This document shows, piece after piece, positions 33,944 through 42,707 of a stretch of DNA of 64,000 nt (position 1 is the first letter of the stretch; each line of letters begins with the position of its first letter). A program made the translations under genes and the position numbers. The notes under the pieces were generated by a model. It had not been told where the DNA came from. It was given only the letters and a program-made list of their open reading frames with translations, and ran no database searches. The DNA is from Nesterenkonia pannonica (GTDB taxonomy: Bacteria > Actinomycetota > Actinomycetes > Actinomycetales > Micrococcaceae), in assembly GCF_019575955.1 (NCBI RefSeq), contig NZ_CP080575.1:1426001-1490000 (forward strand), written 5' to 3'.

Positions 33944-34261
33944 GTGAACCAGCTTGAAGGCATCATCGACCCACCTATCGACGAGCTCGTCGCGAAGGCT
34001 GACTCCAAGTACGCCCTCGTCCTCTTCGGCTCCAAGCGTGCGCGTCAGATCAACAACTACTACGCCCAGCTGCACCAGGGCCTGTTCGAGCACATCGGCC
34101 CTCTCGTCGAGACCAAGCTCAACGAGAAGCCGCTCTCCATCGCCCTGCGCGAGGTCCACGAGGACCTCCTGGTGATGCGGCCCCGCACTGCCGACGACGA
34201 AGCCGCTGCGTTCAGCGCCCCGCAGGCTGAGTTCGTCGAGGCTTACGGCGAAGAGGGCTGA
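33944..34261 (+). CDS. rpoZ: RNA polymerase omega subunit
   Basis: 105 residues, intact. [20 protein letters not shown] and [20 protein letters not shown] are the conserved omega segments that latch the beta' C-terminus. GTG start with AAGGA upstream. Between gmk and coaBC as usual. Confidence 0.96.
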   Translation: MNQLEGIIDPPIDELVAKADSKYALVLFGSKRARQINNYYAQLHQGLFEHIGPLVETKLNEKPLSIALREVHEDLLVMRPRTADDEAAAFSAPQAEFVEAYGEEG

Positions 34262-34271
34262 CCCAGCGCCT

Positions 34272-35580
34272 ATGCGCGTACTTCTCGGCGTCACAGCGGG
34301 CATCGCAGCCTACAAGAGCGCGACCCTTCTGCGACTGCTGAGGGAGTCCGGCTGTGAGGTCGACGTGGTTCCCACTCCCTCCTCGCTGGAATTCGTCGGC
34401 AAGGCCACCTGGGAGGCACTCTCCGGCCGCCCCGTCACCACAGGGGTGTTCGAGGGCGTGGATGAGGTCCGGCATGTGCGGCTGGGCCAGGAAGCCGACC
34501 TCATTGTGGTCGCCCCGGCCACTGCGGACGTGCTTGCCAAGATCAGGGGAGGCCGAGCAGACGATCTGCTCACATCGAGCATCCTGGCCTCCGAGGCGCC
34601 CAAGCTGCTCGTCCCCGCGATGCACACGGAGATGTGGCGCAACCCAGCTACGACCGAGAACGTCAGTGTCCTGCGCGAGCGCGGCTTCGACGTGATGGAA
34701 CCGGCGGAGGGGCGCCTGACCGGAAAAGACACCGGCAAGGGCTTACTGCCCGAGCCCGACGAGATCTTCGAACGCGCTCAGAAGCACCTTGCAGGGATCC
34801 GGGCCGCTCCGTCTGCGGCCGTGCGTGATGAAGAGGCCCAAGATCTCCGCTCCACACCTCTGCGCGGACGCGCCGTCGTCGTCACCGCAGGCGGCACACG
34901 GGAGCCGCTGGACCCAGTGCGCTTCCTGGGCAACAGGTCCTCCGGCAAGCAGGGCATCGAACTGGCACGGGCAGCTGCTGCTGCTTACGCCGACGTCCGG
35001 CTCATTCTGGGCACGGCGGAGACGACGGTGCCGCATGCAGACGAAGGCATTGTGGTGGAGCGAACAGAGACGGCGGACCAGATGCTGGCCGCGGTCCTCG
35101 CCTCTGCGCCTACCTCCGACGTGCTTCTCATGGCCGCAGCGGTCGCGGACTTCAGGCCCGCGGCATACGCCGAGGCGAAGATCAAGAAGACTGACGACGG
35201 AACGTCGCCGGTGATCGAGCTTCAGCGCAACCCCGACATTCTCGCCGAAGCCGTGCGCCGCCGGGAGAGCTCAGGCGCTCCTCAGGTCATCGTAGGCTTT
35301 GCCGCTGAGACAGGCTCAGCCGATGCAGACCCCGCAGATCTTGCTCGCGAGAAGCTTCAGCGCAAGGGATGCGATCTCCTCGTGCTCAACCAAGTGGGCG
35401 AGGGTCTCGTGTTCGGCCAGGACGAAACGAGCATCCAGGTATTCGCCTCCACGGCCGCGGAGCGGACCTCGACCTCTCGGTGAGGCCGGAACAGTCACAG
35501 GAACAAAGGCGCAGGCCGCAGAGTCGATCGTTCAGCTCGCGTCGCAGCTGCTCGCAGCGTCCGCAGCGGCGTCTGCGTAG
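34272..35580 (+). CDS. coaBC: Bifunctional phosphopantothenoylcysteine decarboxylase/phosphopantothenate-cysteine ligase
   Basis: Coenzyme A synthesis. N-terminal flavoprotein decarboxylase (RVLLGVTAGIAAYKSATLLR, MHTEMWRNPAT) and C-terminal CTP-dependent ligase (VVVTAGGTREPLDPVRFLGN, SSGKQGIELARA, AAAVADFRP, KIKKT). Two motif anomalies: GCTTAC at 34741-34746 (Leu for the Arg of KGRLPEP) and at 34983-34988 (Tyr for the Gly of AAGADVRL). Missing bases near 35465 and 35485; the corrected C-terminus TGTKAQAAESIVQLASQLL ends at 35580. About 436 residues. Confidence 0.93.
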
Positions 35581-35608
35581 TCGGCGCTCCAGAGGGACTG
35601 CACAGCGA

Positions 35609-35664
35609 AGCAGGCCCCGTGCGGTCCACGCGTCCTGGGACGGTGGGGGAGCACGGGGCCTGCT
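35609..35664. terminator. Strong bidirectional hairpin terminator
   Basis: AGCAGGCCCCGTGC (35609-35622) and GCACGGGGCCTGCT (35651-35664) form a perfect 14-bp stem with a 28-nt loop, between the convergent coaBC and lipoprotein genes. No T tract. Confidence 0.75.
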
Positions 35665-35678
35665 CAGCAGCTGCGCTG

Positions 35679-36670
35679 CTACTCGACGATGACCGAGTCG
35701 AGATCGATCTCCTCATCGATGAAGTCGTACTCCACCATGAGGTCGACCATGTCGCTGAGCTGGTCCTGCCGCGGGTCGCCGTCGAACTCTTCCATGTTGA
35801 CGTTGGCGGCCGCCTCCTCAGGCAGGTCGAGGAACTCTGCCAGTGACGAAGCCACGCCTTCGGGGTCTCCCTCAGCCTGCTCGAGGACGTCCGTGAGAGC
35901 GTCCTGGAACTGCTCAACCTCTTCGGGCTCTGCGTCTGCCCGCTCCCGGAGGTGAAGCTGATCATGGTGGGCAGGCCGGGAATGACCTCCTGGTTGGGAT
36001 AGCCCAGGAGCTCGAACTCGTCCTCAGCCAGAGCCTGCGAGAGGAAGGGCTCCGGCAGCCAGGCGGCGTCGATGTTGCCGCGCTCGAGCTGCGCGGCCAT
36101 GTCCGGGAAGTCCACCTCGGTGAGTCCCAGCGCATCCGGGTCTCCGCCGTCCTCAGCGACGGATTCCATGATGGTGAGGTCTCCTGACCGTTGAGCACGT
36201 TGACCGCCACGGAGAGGTCCTCGAGGCCTACCCACGACTCGACGTCGTCATCGGATCGCACCACGACGCCGTTGATGTCGTCGCCCTCAGCATAGGAGTG
36301 CGAGTATCCGGTGAGGATTCGCATGTCCAGGCCCTGGTCGACGGCGACGAGCACTGAGAGCGCGTTGCCGATGGCATAGTCCATGTCCCCGGTCTGCACG
36401 GCTGGGAGCATCGCGGCCGCGCCCTGGCCCGGCGTGAGTGTCACGTCGAACCCGTGCTCCTCGAAGATGTCGTTGTCGAGGCCGTACTGGACCGCGGCGG
36501 AGGGTGCGATGGAGAGAACCCCAGGAAATCTCCGTGAGCTCGCCGTCGGCGGCGTCGTCGCCGTTGGCTGCGCCGCCATTGTCGCCGCCGTCGCCGTTGC
36601 CTCCGCAAGCGGTGAGCGTCAAGGCCACCAGGGAGCAGAGAGCGCCGGTTGTCTTGAGTCTGTGTTTCAT
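35679..36670 (-). CDS. ABC transporter substrate-binding lipoprotein (NMT1/SsuA-TauA-like)
   Basis: About 331 residues. Signal peptide MKHRLKTTGALCSLVALTLT with a lipobox Cys (LTACGG), a Gly/Asp-rich linker, then a periplasmic-binding fold: GLDNDIFEEHGFDVTLTPGQ, GAAAMLPAVQTGDMDYAIGN, GVVVRSDDDVESWVGLEDL, AAQLERGNIDAAWLPEPF. This pattern is typical of nitrate/sulfonate/taurine/pyrimidine-precursor binders. Frame breaks near 36525, 36180 and 35955; the end is acidic (DFIDEEIDLDSVIVE). No permease or ATPase gene lies nearby, so it is an orphan here. Its promoter shares an operator with the divergent catabolic operon. Confidence 0.82.
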
Positions 36671-36761
36671 GGGGATCCCTCGTTGAGTCGCTGGAGATGC
36701 CCGTTCCGAATTCCTCGGGACAGGGGAGAGGTCACTACTACTTGTGACTCATGCCACATTC

Positions 36762-36790
36762 AGTATCAGGCTACCTGTTGATCAAGTCAA
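36762..36790 (-). promoter_or_regulatory. Promoter with embedded palindromic operator for the lipoprotein gene
   Basis: Minus strand: -35 TTGACT (36785-36790), 17-nt spacer, -10 GATACT (36762-36767). The spacer edge holds CAGG-CTA-CCTG (36767-36777 on the plus strand). The same 9-mer AGGCTACCT occurs at 38299-38307 in the maoC promoter, in the opposite orientation relative to transcription. Confidence 0.72.
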
Positions 36791-36829
36791 GCCGATGCAC
36801 CCGATCGTCTGTTTACGCGGGCGACCCTG

Positions 36830-37716
36830 TCAGCTGCCGTCAGAGAAGCCGAAGAGACGGGCTGCGTTCTCGAGGTAGATGAGGCGCTTCACGTCGTCGT
36901 CGTACCCGAGCTGGTCGAAGTCCCTCATCCAGCGCTCAGCCGTCAGCAGCGGAAAGTCAGTGCCGAAGAGCATCTTGTGCTTGAGCAGCGTCCTGGCGTG
37001 CTGAACGAGGTTCGGTGGGAAGTACTTGGGCGACCAGCCCGAGAGGTCGATGTGCACATGAGGCTTGTGCAGGGCCACGGACAGAGCCTCGTCCTGCCAC
37101 GGGAACGACGGGTGGGCGAGGATGATCTTCAGATCCGGGAAGTCGACGGCGATGTCGTCGACGTGCATGGGGTTGGAGAACTTCAGCCGGATGCCGCCGC
37201 CGCCCGGCTACGTACGCTTGCGCCGGTGTGGCCGCTGTGGAACAGGGCGACGGTGCCGGTCTCCTCGATCGCCTCGAGGATCGGGTAGAAGCTGCGGTCG
37301 TTGGGGTAGAAGGCCTGGTAGCTCGGGTGGAACTTGAAGCCGCGGGTTCTGGCCTCGGCCAGTCGGCGCACTTCGCGTGCGGAGCGCATTCCGCCGTGGG
37401 GATCCACGCTGGAGAACGGAATGATGGTCTCCGGGTACTGGGCGGCCAGCTCGATGATCTCATCGTTGGTGACCGGATTGGGCTCGCCGGTGGCCCAGCT
37501 GGTGTCCACGGAGAAGACCACGCACATCATGTTCTGCTCGCGGTAGGTGGCAGCGAGGTCGTGGACGGTGGGGTTCTTGAAGTCTCGCCCGAAGTACTTC
37601 TGCATCGCCTCGTTGTGCTCTGCGTGCTCGGCGGAGTCGTCGGGGACATCGGCCGAGGCGAGGACGTGGGTGTGGACGTCGATGGCCACGATGTTCTCTG
37701 GCAGGGAGGTGTTCAT
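36830..37716 (-). CDS. Amidohydrolase family 2 protein (ACMSD/resorcylate decarboxylase-like)
   Basis: Metal-dependent TIM-barrel enzyme, about 295 residues. IDVHTHVLAS (HxH), GFKFHPSYQAFYP, LFHSGHTGA, IILAHPSFPWQDEAL, HIDLSGWSPKYFP and FGTDFPLL (Asp ligand). Relatives decarboxylate or hydrolyse cyclic/aromatic acids; substrate unknown. The two halves are separated around 37190-37213, where the plus strand reads GGCTACGTACGCTTGCGCC. This looks like two or more adjacent GCCGGC motifs garbled together. It lies 16 nt downstream of the marR gene and is probably cotranscribed. Confidence 0.85.
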
Positions 37717-37732
37717 AGTGCTCCTTAGGGGC

Positions 37733-38194
37733 TCAGGGTGCTTGGTTGTTGAGCTGCCGCAGGTTCCGGCGCATGGTGCGAAGGGTCAGAGCCAGCTGGT
37801 CGGCGGCCTCCCGGCTCAGTCCTTCGAGGAGCTGGGCCTCGGTGCGTGAGACGGGCTCCTCGACCGCTGCGAGGACCCGGAGGCCCTCGGGCGCAGTGTG
37901 GAGCAGCAGGCGCCGCGCGTGGGTGGGGTCCTGGTCGCGGGTGATCCAGCGACGCTCCTGCATCACGGAGACGGTCTCGGCCATCGACTGCGCTCTCACG
38001 AATGAGCGACGAGCCAGTTCCGATGAGGTGATCCCGGGGCGTGTGCGCAGCACGGACAGCGCCGTGTACTGGGCGGCGCTGAGGCCGTGCGCGGAGAGGG
38101 CCTGCTCCAGCGAGGGGCGGAACCCGGTCTCGATGAGCTTCAGCATGTACAGAAACCATCCCGCCCCGGGATCCTCTGAAGTGATCTGGTCCAT
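37733..38194 (-). CDS. MarR family transcriptional regulator
   Basis: 153 residues, intact. Winged helix at about residues 35-105: LSAAQYTALSVLRTRPGITS, ELARRSFVRAQSMAETVSVM, ERRWITRDQDPTHARRLLLH. Relatives respond to aromatic acids or CoA thioesters. It faces the maoC operon, and the intergenic region holds the AGGCTACCT operator. It is the likely local regulator of the cluster (inference). Confidence 0.92.
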   Translation of the reverse strand: MDQITSEDPGAGWFLYMLKLIETGFRPSLEQALSAHGLSAAQYTALSVLRTRPGITSSELARRSFVRAQSMAETVSVMQERRWITRDQDPTHARRLLLHTAPEGLRVLAAVEEPVSRTEAQLLEGLSREAADQLALTLRTMRRNLRQLNNQAP

Positions 38195-38283
38195 ACGTCC
38201 TCGCGACAGTCTCGGTGTTCAGGAGTCCGCTCAGCATAGCCGTCACCTCCTCGTGATCAGATCTCATCCAGCGAGACAAGGAT

Positions 38284-38313
38284 TTGACCTCATGATTAAG
38301 GCTACCTGATACT
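38284..38313 (+). promoter_or_regulatory. Promoter with operator for the maoC operon
   Basis: TTGACC (38284-38289), 18-nt spacer, GATACT (38308-38313). The operator AGGCTACCT (38299-38307) abuts the -10 box. It shares TTGAC, AGGCTACCT/AGGTAGCCT, CCTGATACT and AATGTG with the lipoprotein promoter at 36762-36790. Confidence 0.78.
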
Positions 38314-38359
38314 CAATGTGACCCAGGTCAAGTTTTTTCGTCGAGCTATGGAGGTACAC

Positions 38360-38830
38360 ATGTCATCCGCTCCCCAGAACCCCATTTCCGTGAGCATCGA
38401 GGATCTGCCCAGCATCGAGGGCCAGAGCTTCGGCCCGTCCAGCTGGGAGACCCTCACCCAGGAGGACATCAGTCGGTACGCAGACATCTCAGGCGACCAC
38501 AACCCCATTCACGTGGACGCCGAGGCTGCGGCCCGCAGCCCGTTCGGCACCATCGTGGCACACGGCTACCTCACCCTCAGCCGCGTCGTCCCGCTGATGG
38601 CAGAGGTCTTTGAGGTCAAAGACATCAGCTCCGGCATCAACTACGGGCTCGACAAGCTGCGGTTCCCCGCACCCGTGCCCGCTGAGGGCCGCATCCGCGT
38701 TCACGGCACGGTGACCCAGGTCAAGGAGATCTCAGGCGGCTACCAGGTGCACGCCGACCTGACCTGGGACGTCGAAGGAAACGACAAGCCAGCCTGCTTC
38801 GCACAGCAGGTCCTGCGCTACTACCGATGA
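38360..38830 (+). CDS. MaoC family dehydratase
   Basis: 156 residues, hot-dog fold. The hydratase motif YADISGDHNPIHVDAEAA carries the catalytic Asp/His, followed by GTIVAHGYLTLSRVVPLMAE and GINYGLDKLRFPAPV. It would hydrate an enoyl-CoA. Start ATG 38360 has GGAGG 5-9 nt upstream; an in-frame ATG 38348 overlaps that site. First gene of a four-gene operon. Confidence 0.92.
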   Translation: MSSAPQNPISVSIEDLPSIEGQSFGPSSWETLTQEDISRYADISGDHNPIHVDAEAAARSPFGTIVAHGYLTLSRVVPLMAEVFEVKDISSGINYGLDKLRFPAPVPAEGRIRVHGTVTQVKEISGGYQVHADLTWDVEGNDKPACFAQQVLRYYR

Positions 38831-38841
38831 GAGGAACGTCC

Positions 38842-39830
38842 ATGAACGAGCACAAGACACTCGCAGAGCTGCGGGAGAAGGTCGGATCAGCTGAGCTGAA
38901 CGGCAAAGTTGCCATCGTGACCGGCGCGGGTCGAGGCCTCGGCCGCTGCTATGCCCTGGCACTGGCTGCTGCCGGCGCCTCGGTCGTCGTCAACGACGCC
39001 GACGAGAAGGCCGCCGAAGGGGCCGCTGCGGACATCACTGAAGGAGGCGGCAAGGCGATCGCCGCTCCGGGCCGCGTCGGGCCGGAGGCCGAGGCCCAGC
39101 GCCTCGTCGAGACCGCCGTCGCCGAGTACGGGCGCCTGGACATCATGGTGACCAACGCCGGAATCCTGCGGGACCGCGTGTCGTGGAAGATGTCGGAGGA
39201 GGACTTCGACGCCGTCATCGGCACGCACCTGAAGGGCACGTGGACCTGCGGCAAGGCGGCCCTGCAGCAGATGCGCTCTCAGGGCGAGGGCGGGCGTCTG
39301 ATCCTCATCGGCTCCCCGGCTTACCAGTTCGGGTCCTTCGGCCAGTCCAACTATGCCCCTGCCAAGGCGGGCATCGTGGCGCTGGCCCGCACATGGTCCA
39401 TGGAGCTCTCGAGGGACAAGATCACGGTGAACGTAGTGGTCCCCACCGCCATGACAGCCATGACCGCCACCATTCCTGTCTACAAGGAGTGGGCCGAGGC
39501 CTACGAGAACGGTCTGCCGCTGCCGAAGGTTGCGCGCACCGACCACGCTCTGGGCAGCCCGGAGGACGTCACCCTCTGATCGTGTGGCTGGCCAGCGAGC
39601 AGGCACAGGAGGTCACAGGGCAGGCCATCGGCCTCGGCGGCGACCGGCTCACCCTCTACTCCCACCCCGCGGAGCTGGAGACCGTCGACGCATCCGAAGG
39701 CTGGGACGTCGAAGCCCTCGGCAGAACCTGGCAGGAGCAGCTGGCCTCCAAGGCCCAGCCGTCCGGCATGGGTCCCAAGCCCGATCCCACTGAGCACCCG
39801 GCCGGTGCCCCATCAGGAGACAGGGGATGA
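38842..39830 (+). CDS. SDR family oxidoreductase (3-hydroxyacyl-CoA dehydrogenase-like)
   Basis: NAD(P)-dependent Rossmann enzyme, about 329 residues. TGAGRGLGRCYALALAAAGA (cofactor loop), NAGILRD, ILIGSPxxQFGSFGQSNYAPAKAG (Ser-Tyr-Lys; YxxxK seen), plus a 60-residue C-terminal extension. GCTTAC (39319-39324) gives Ala-Tyr for the expected Ala-Gly. A missing base near 39573 joins EDVT to PLIVWLASEQAQEVTGQAIG. Follows maoC by 11 nt. Confidence 0.9.
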
Positions 39831-39834
39831 CGCT

Positions 39835-41456
39835 GTGCGCGAGAATCACGCCAACATCTGGCAGCAGATAGCGCGCACCCGCCCGGAGAAGATCGCCCTG
39901 GTCTCAGGCGATCGTCGGTACACCTACGAGGAGTTCGAGCAGCTCGCAGAAAAGGCTGCGGGCACGCTGTCTTCCCACGGGGTGCGATCCGGCGATGCGG
40001 TCGGCTTCTATCTGCACAACACCGCCGAGTTCCTTATCGCCTTCTACGCATGCCTGAAGCTGGGTGCCACCCCGGCGCCGATGAATTACCGGTATCGCGG
40101 CGCCGAAGTGGCGGAGCTGGTGCAGACGTCCCAGCCCAAGGCCATGCTGTACCGGGCGGCCTCGCGGGAGGAGGCTGCCGAGGCGCAGCGTCTCCTCGAT
40201 GAGAGCGCCCCGGCCCTGTGGGTGGAGATCGACGATGACTCAGCCCCTCAGGGCCGCGGCCCTGAGGGGGCCATCAGCTTCGACGAGCTGCTGCAGGGTC
40301 CGAGGCACGAGGATTCGGGGCCCATCAGCCCTGACGGTGAGCTGTACATCTTCACCGGCGGCACCACGGGCAGGCCCAAGGCGGTGGTGTGGGAGATAGG
40401 CGGCCTGATGGACATTCAGGGCAGCTCAACCTATCCGCCCATCGGCCTAGACATACCCGAGACGCTCGAGCAGGCCGTCGGCATCGCGACCAGCGAGTCC
40501 ACGCCTCAGGTGAACACACTTCCGCTGGCCCCCTTCATCCACGCCACGGCTCTGTTCATGTCCACGAACACCCTGAACGTCGGGGGCACTGTGGTGGTGA
40601 ACCCCAACGCGAGCCTCGACGCACGAGCTGCCGCGGACCTGGCGATCAGAGAGCATGTCACGCAGCTGATCGTCGCTTACGATGCGGTCGCTCTTCCCGC
40701 CGTGGAGGCTTTCGAGGAGCACCCGGATCGGGACGAGCTGGCCGTCCAGTCGGTGCTGAGCTCAGGAATGCGCTTCAGCGACGAGACCAAGGCCCGGCTC
40801 CACCGTGTGGCGCCCTGAGCATCTTCGACATCCTCGCCTCCAGCGAGGGCGGGCCCTACGCCATGGCGATCACCCGCTCAGAGGCGGATCTGCCACGCGG
40901 TTCCGTCTCACAGAGGGGGTGTGGTCCTGGACGAAGGCAACAACCAGGTGCAGGACACGCCCGGATCCACCGGCATTCTGGCCTTCCGGGAGCCCTCCCG
41001 AAGGGCTACCTCAATGAGCCGGAGCGCAGCCTGGAGACATACCCGGTGATCGACGGGGTCCGCCACGTGCGCCCGGGCGACTACGTGGAGGCTTACGAGG
41101 ACAGGCACATCGAGTTCCTCGGCCGCGGCTCTGCGGTGATCAATACCGGAGGCGAGAAGGTGTACCCCGCCGAGGTGGAGCAGGCGCTCCTGGAGCACCC
41201 GGCCGTCCACGACGCGGTGGTCTTCGGCCTGCCGGATAGGCGCATGGGCGAGCAGGTCTGTGCTGTGGTGGGCGTCGAGGACGTCAGCTCCATCACCGCC
41301 GACGACCTGCGTGCATGGGTGCGGGAGCGCCTGGTAAGCTACAAGAAGCCTCGGATCGTGGCTGTCCGGCAGAGTCTGGATCGCACTCCGGCCGGGAAAG
41401 TCAACATGAAGGCTGTGAAAGAGACGGCGCGAGAAGCCGCGTCGCAGGAGACATGA
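39835..41456 (+). CDS. Acyl-CoA synthetase (AMP-forming)
   Basis: ANL-superfamily ligase that activates a carboxylic acid as its CoA thioester, about 540 residues. YIFTGGTTGRPKAVVW (P-loop), LSIFDILASSEGG, PGDYVEAYEDRHIEFLGRGS, VINTGGEKVYPAEVEQAL, RTPAGKVNMK (catalytic Lys). GTG 39835 has AGGGGA upstream and lies 4 nt after the SDR stop. Breaks near 40812, 40900-40925 and 41005. GTAAGC at 41334-41339 gives RLVSYKKP where RLAGYKKP is expected. Substrate unknown. Confidence 0.9.
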
Positions 41457-42665
41457 TGCCCGACCAGTCCGAGCTGAATCCCGTGGGTCCTGGGGACTTC
41501 TACGGATTCGCGGACCGCCTGACGGTCGCCGAAAAGGCTGCGCTGCGCAGGCTCCGCACCTTCCTGCGCGAACGTGCGGAACCCATTCTCGCCGAGCACT
41601 GGGAGTCGGCGACGCCCCGGAGTTTCTCCGGCACGAGTTCGCAGCCGGTGATTTCGTGAACTCGTGGGAGCTGCGAGAAGCGGGGAGGAGGTGCGTCCGC
41701 TCTTCGTGGGCTTCCGCAATCTGGAGCTCTCGCGGACGGACAGCTCTCTGGCGATACTCATCGGCGGTCAGATCGGCATGTTCAACGGTGTGATGCGCAT
41801 GGGGCTCACACCCGAGCAGTACTCGTCGGTGCAGGCAGACATCGAGAGCTTCCGCATGACGGGATGCTTCGCTCTGACGGAGCCGGAGCACGGCTCGGAC
41901 ATCGCCGGAGGGCTCAGCACCTCGGCTCAGCCTGCGGGCGATGGGTGGGTGCTGAACGGCCAGAAGCGGTGGATCGGCAACGCTGCCTATTCGCAGTACG
42001 CCTTGGTGCCCGCCAAGGATTCCTCGACAGGGGAGCTGCGGGTGTTTCTGGTCCGCACCGACGCGCCCGGAGTGCGGATTGAGAAGATCCAGGGCAAGAC
42101 CGCCGTGCGCATGGTCCACAACGCCCACATCTTTCTCGACGATGTGGAGGTGTCTGAGGCGGACCGGCTGCCGCGCATCTCCTCCTTCGAGGAGCTCGGC
42201 TCGGCCTTCCGCACCCTCCGGCCTGACGTGGTCTGGAATGCCGTCGGCCTGCAGGCCGGTGCCTACGAGCACACTCTGGCGTATGTGAAGCGGCGCCAGC
42301 AGTTCGGACGGCCCATCGGCAGCTTCCAGCTGGTGCAGGAGAAGCTCGTGCGCATGCTCGGCAACGTCACCGCCTCATTGGGAATGGCAGTCCAGCTCGC
42401 CGAGCTCGCTGAGCAGCAGGGCGGCGCCGACGGCGCGGTGAGCCACGCGCAGGCAGCTCTGGGCAAGTCGTGGGTCTGCGCGCGCATGCGCGAGACCGCC
42501 GCCTGGGGCCGCGAGCTGCTCGGCGGGGACGGCGTGCTCCTGGAGAACGACCTCGCGCGCTTCCATGCAGATGCTGAAGCTCTCTACACCTTCGAGGGCA
42601 CCCATGAGATCAACAGCCTCATCGTGGGGCGGGAGATCACAGGCCACAGCGCCTTCCGCGGCTGA
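41453..42665 (+). CDS. Acyl-CoA dehydrogenase (glutaryl-CoA dehydrogenase-like)
   Basis: FAD enzyme, about 404 residues. FALTEPEHGSDIAGGL, GWVLNGQKRWIGNAAYSQYA, KRRQQFGRPIGSFQLVQEKL, LLGGDGVLLENDLARFHADA and LYTFEGTHEINSLIVGREIT, whose Glu is the usual catalytic base. Start overlaps the ligase stop (ATGATG). Breaks near 41610 and G4 for G5 at 41682-41685. The PEHGSD and EGTHEIN blocks favour the GCDH-like branch; substrate unknown. Last gene of the maoC operon. Confidence 0.9.
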
Positions 42666-42707
42666 AACCTCAGGATGTGTCCGCGCCAGGGCATAGCATC
42701 GGGGGTG

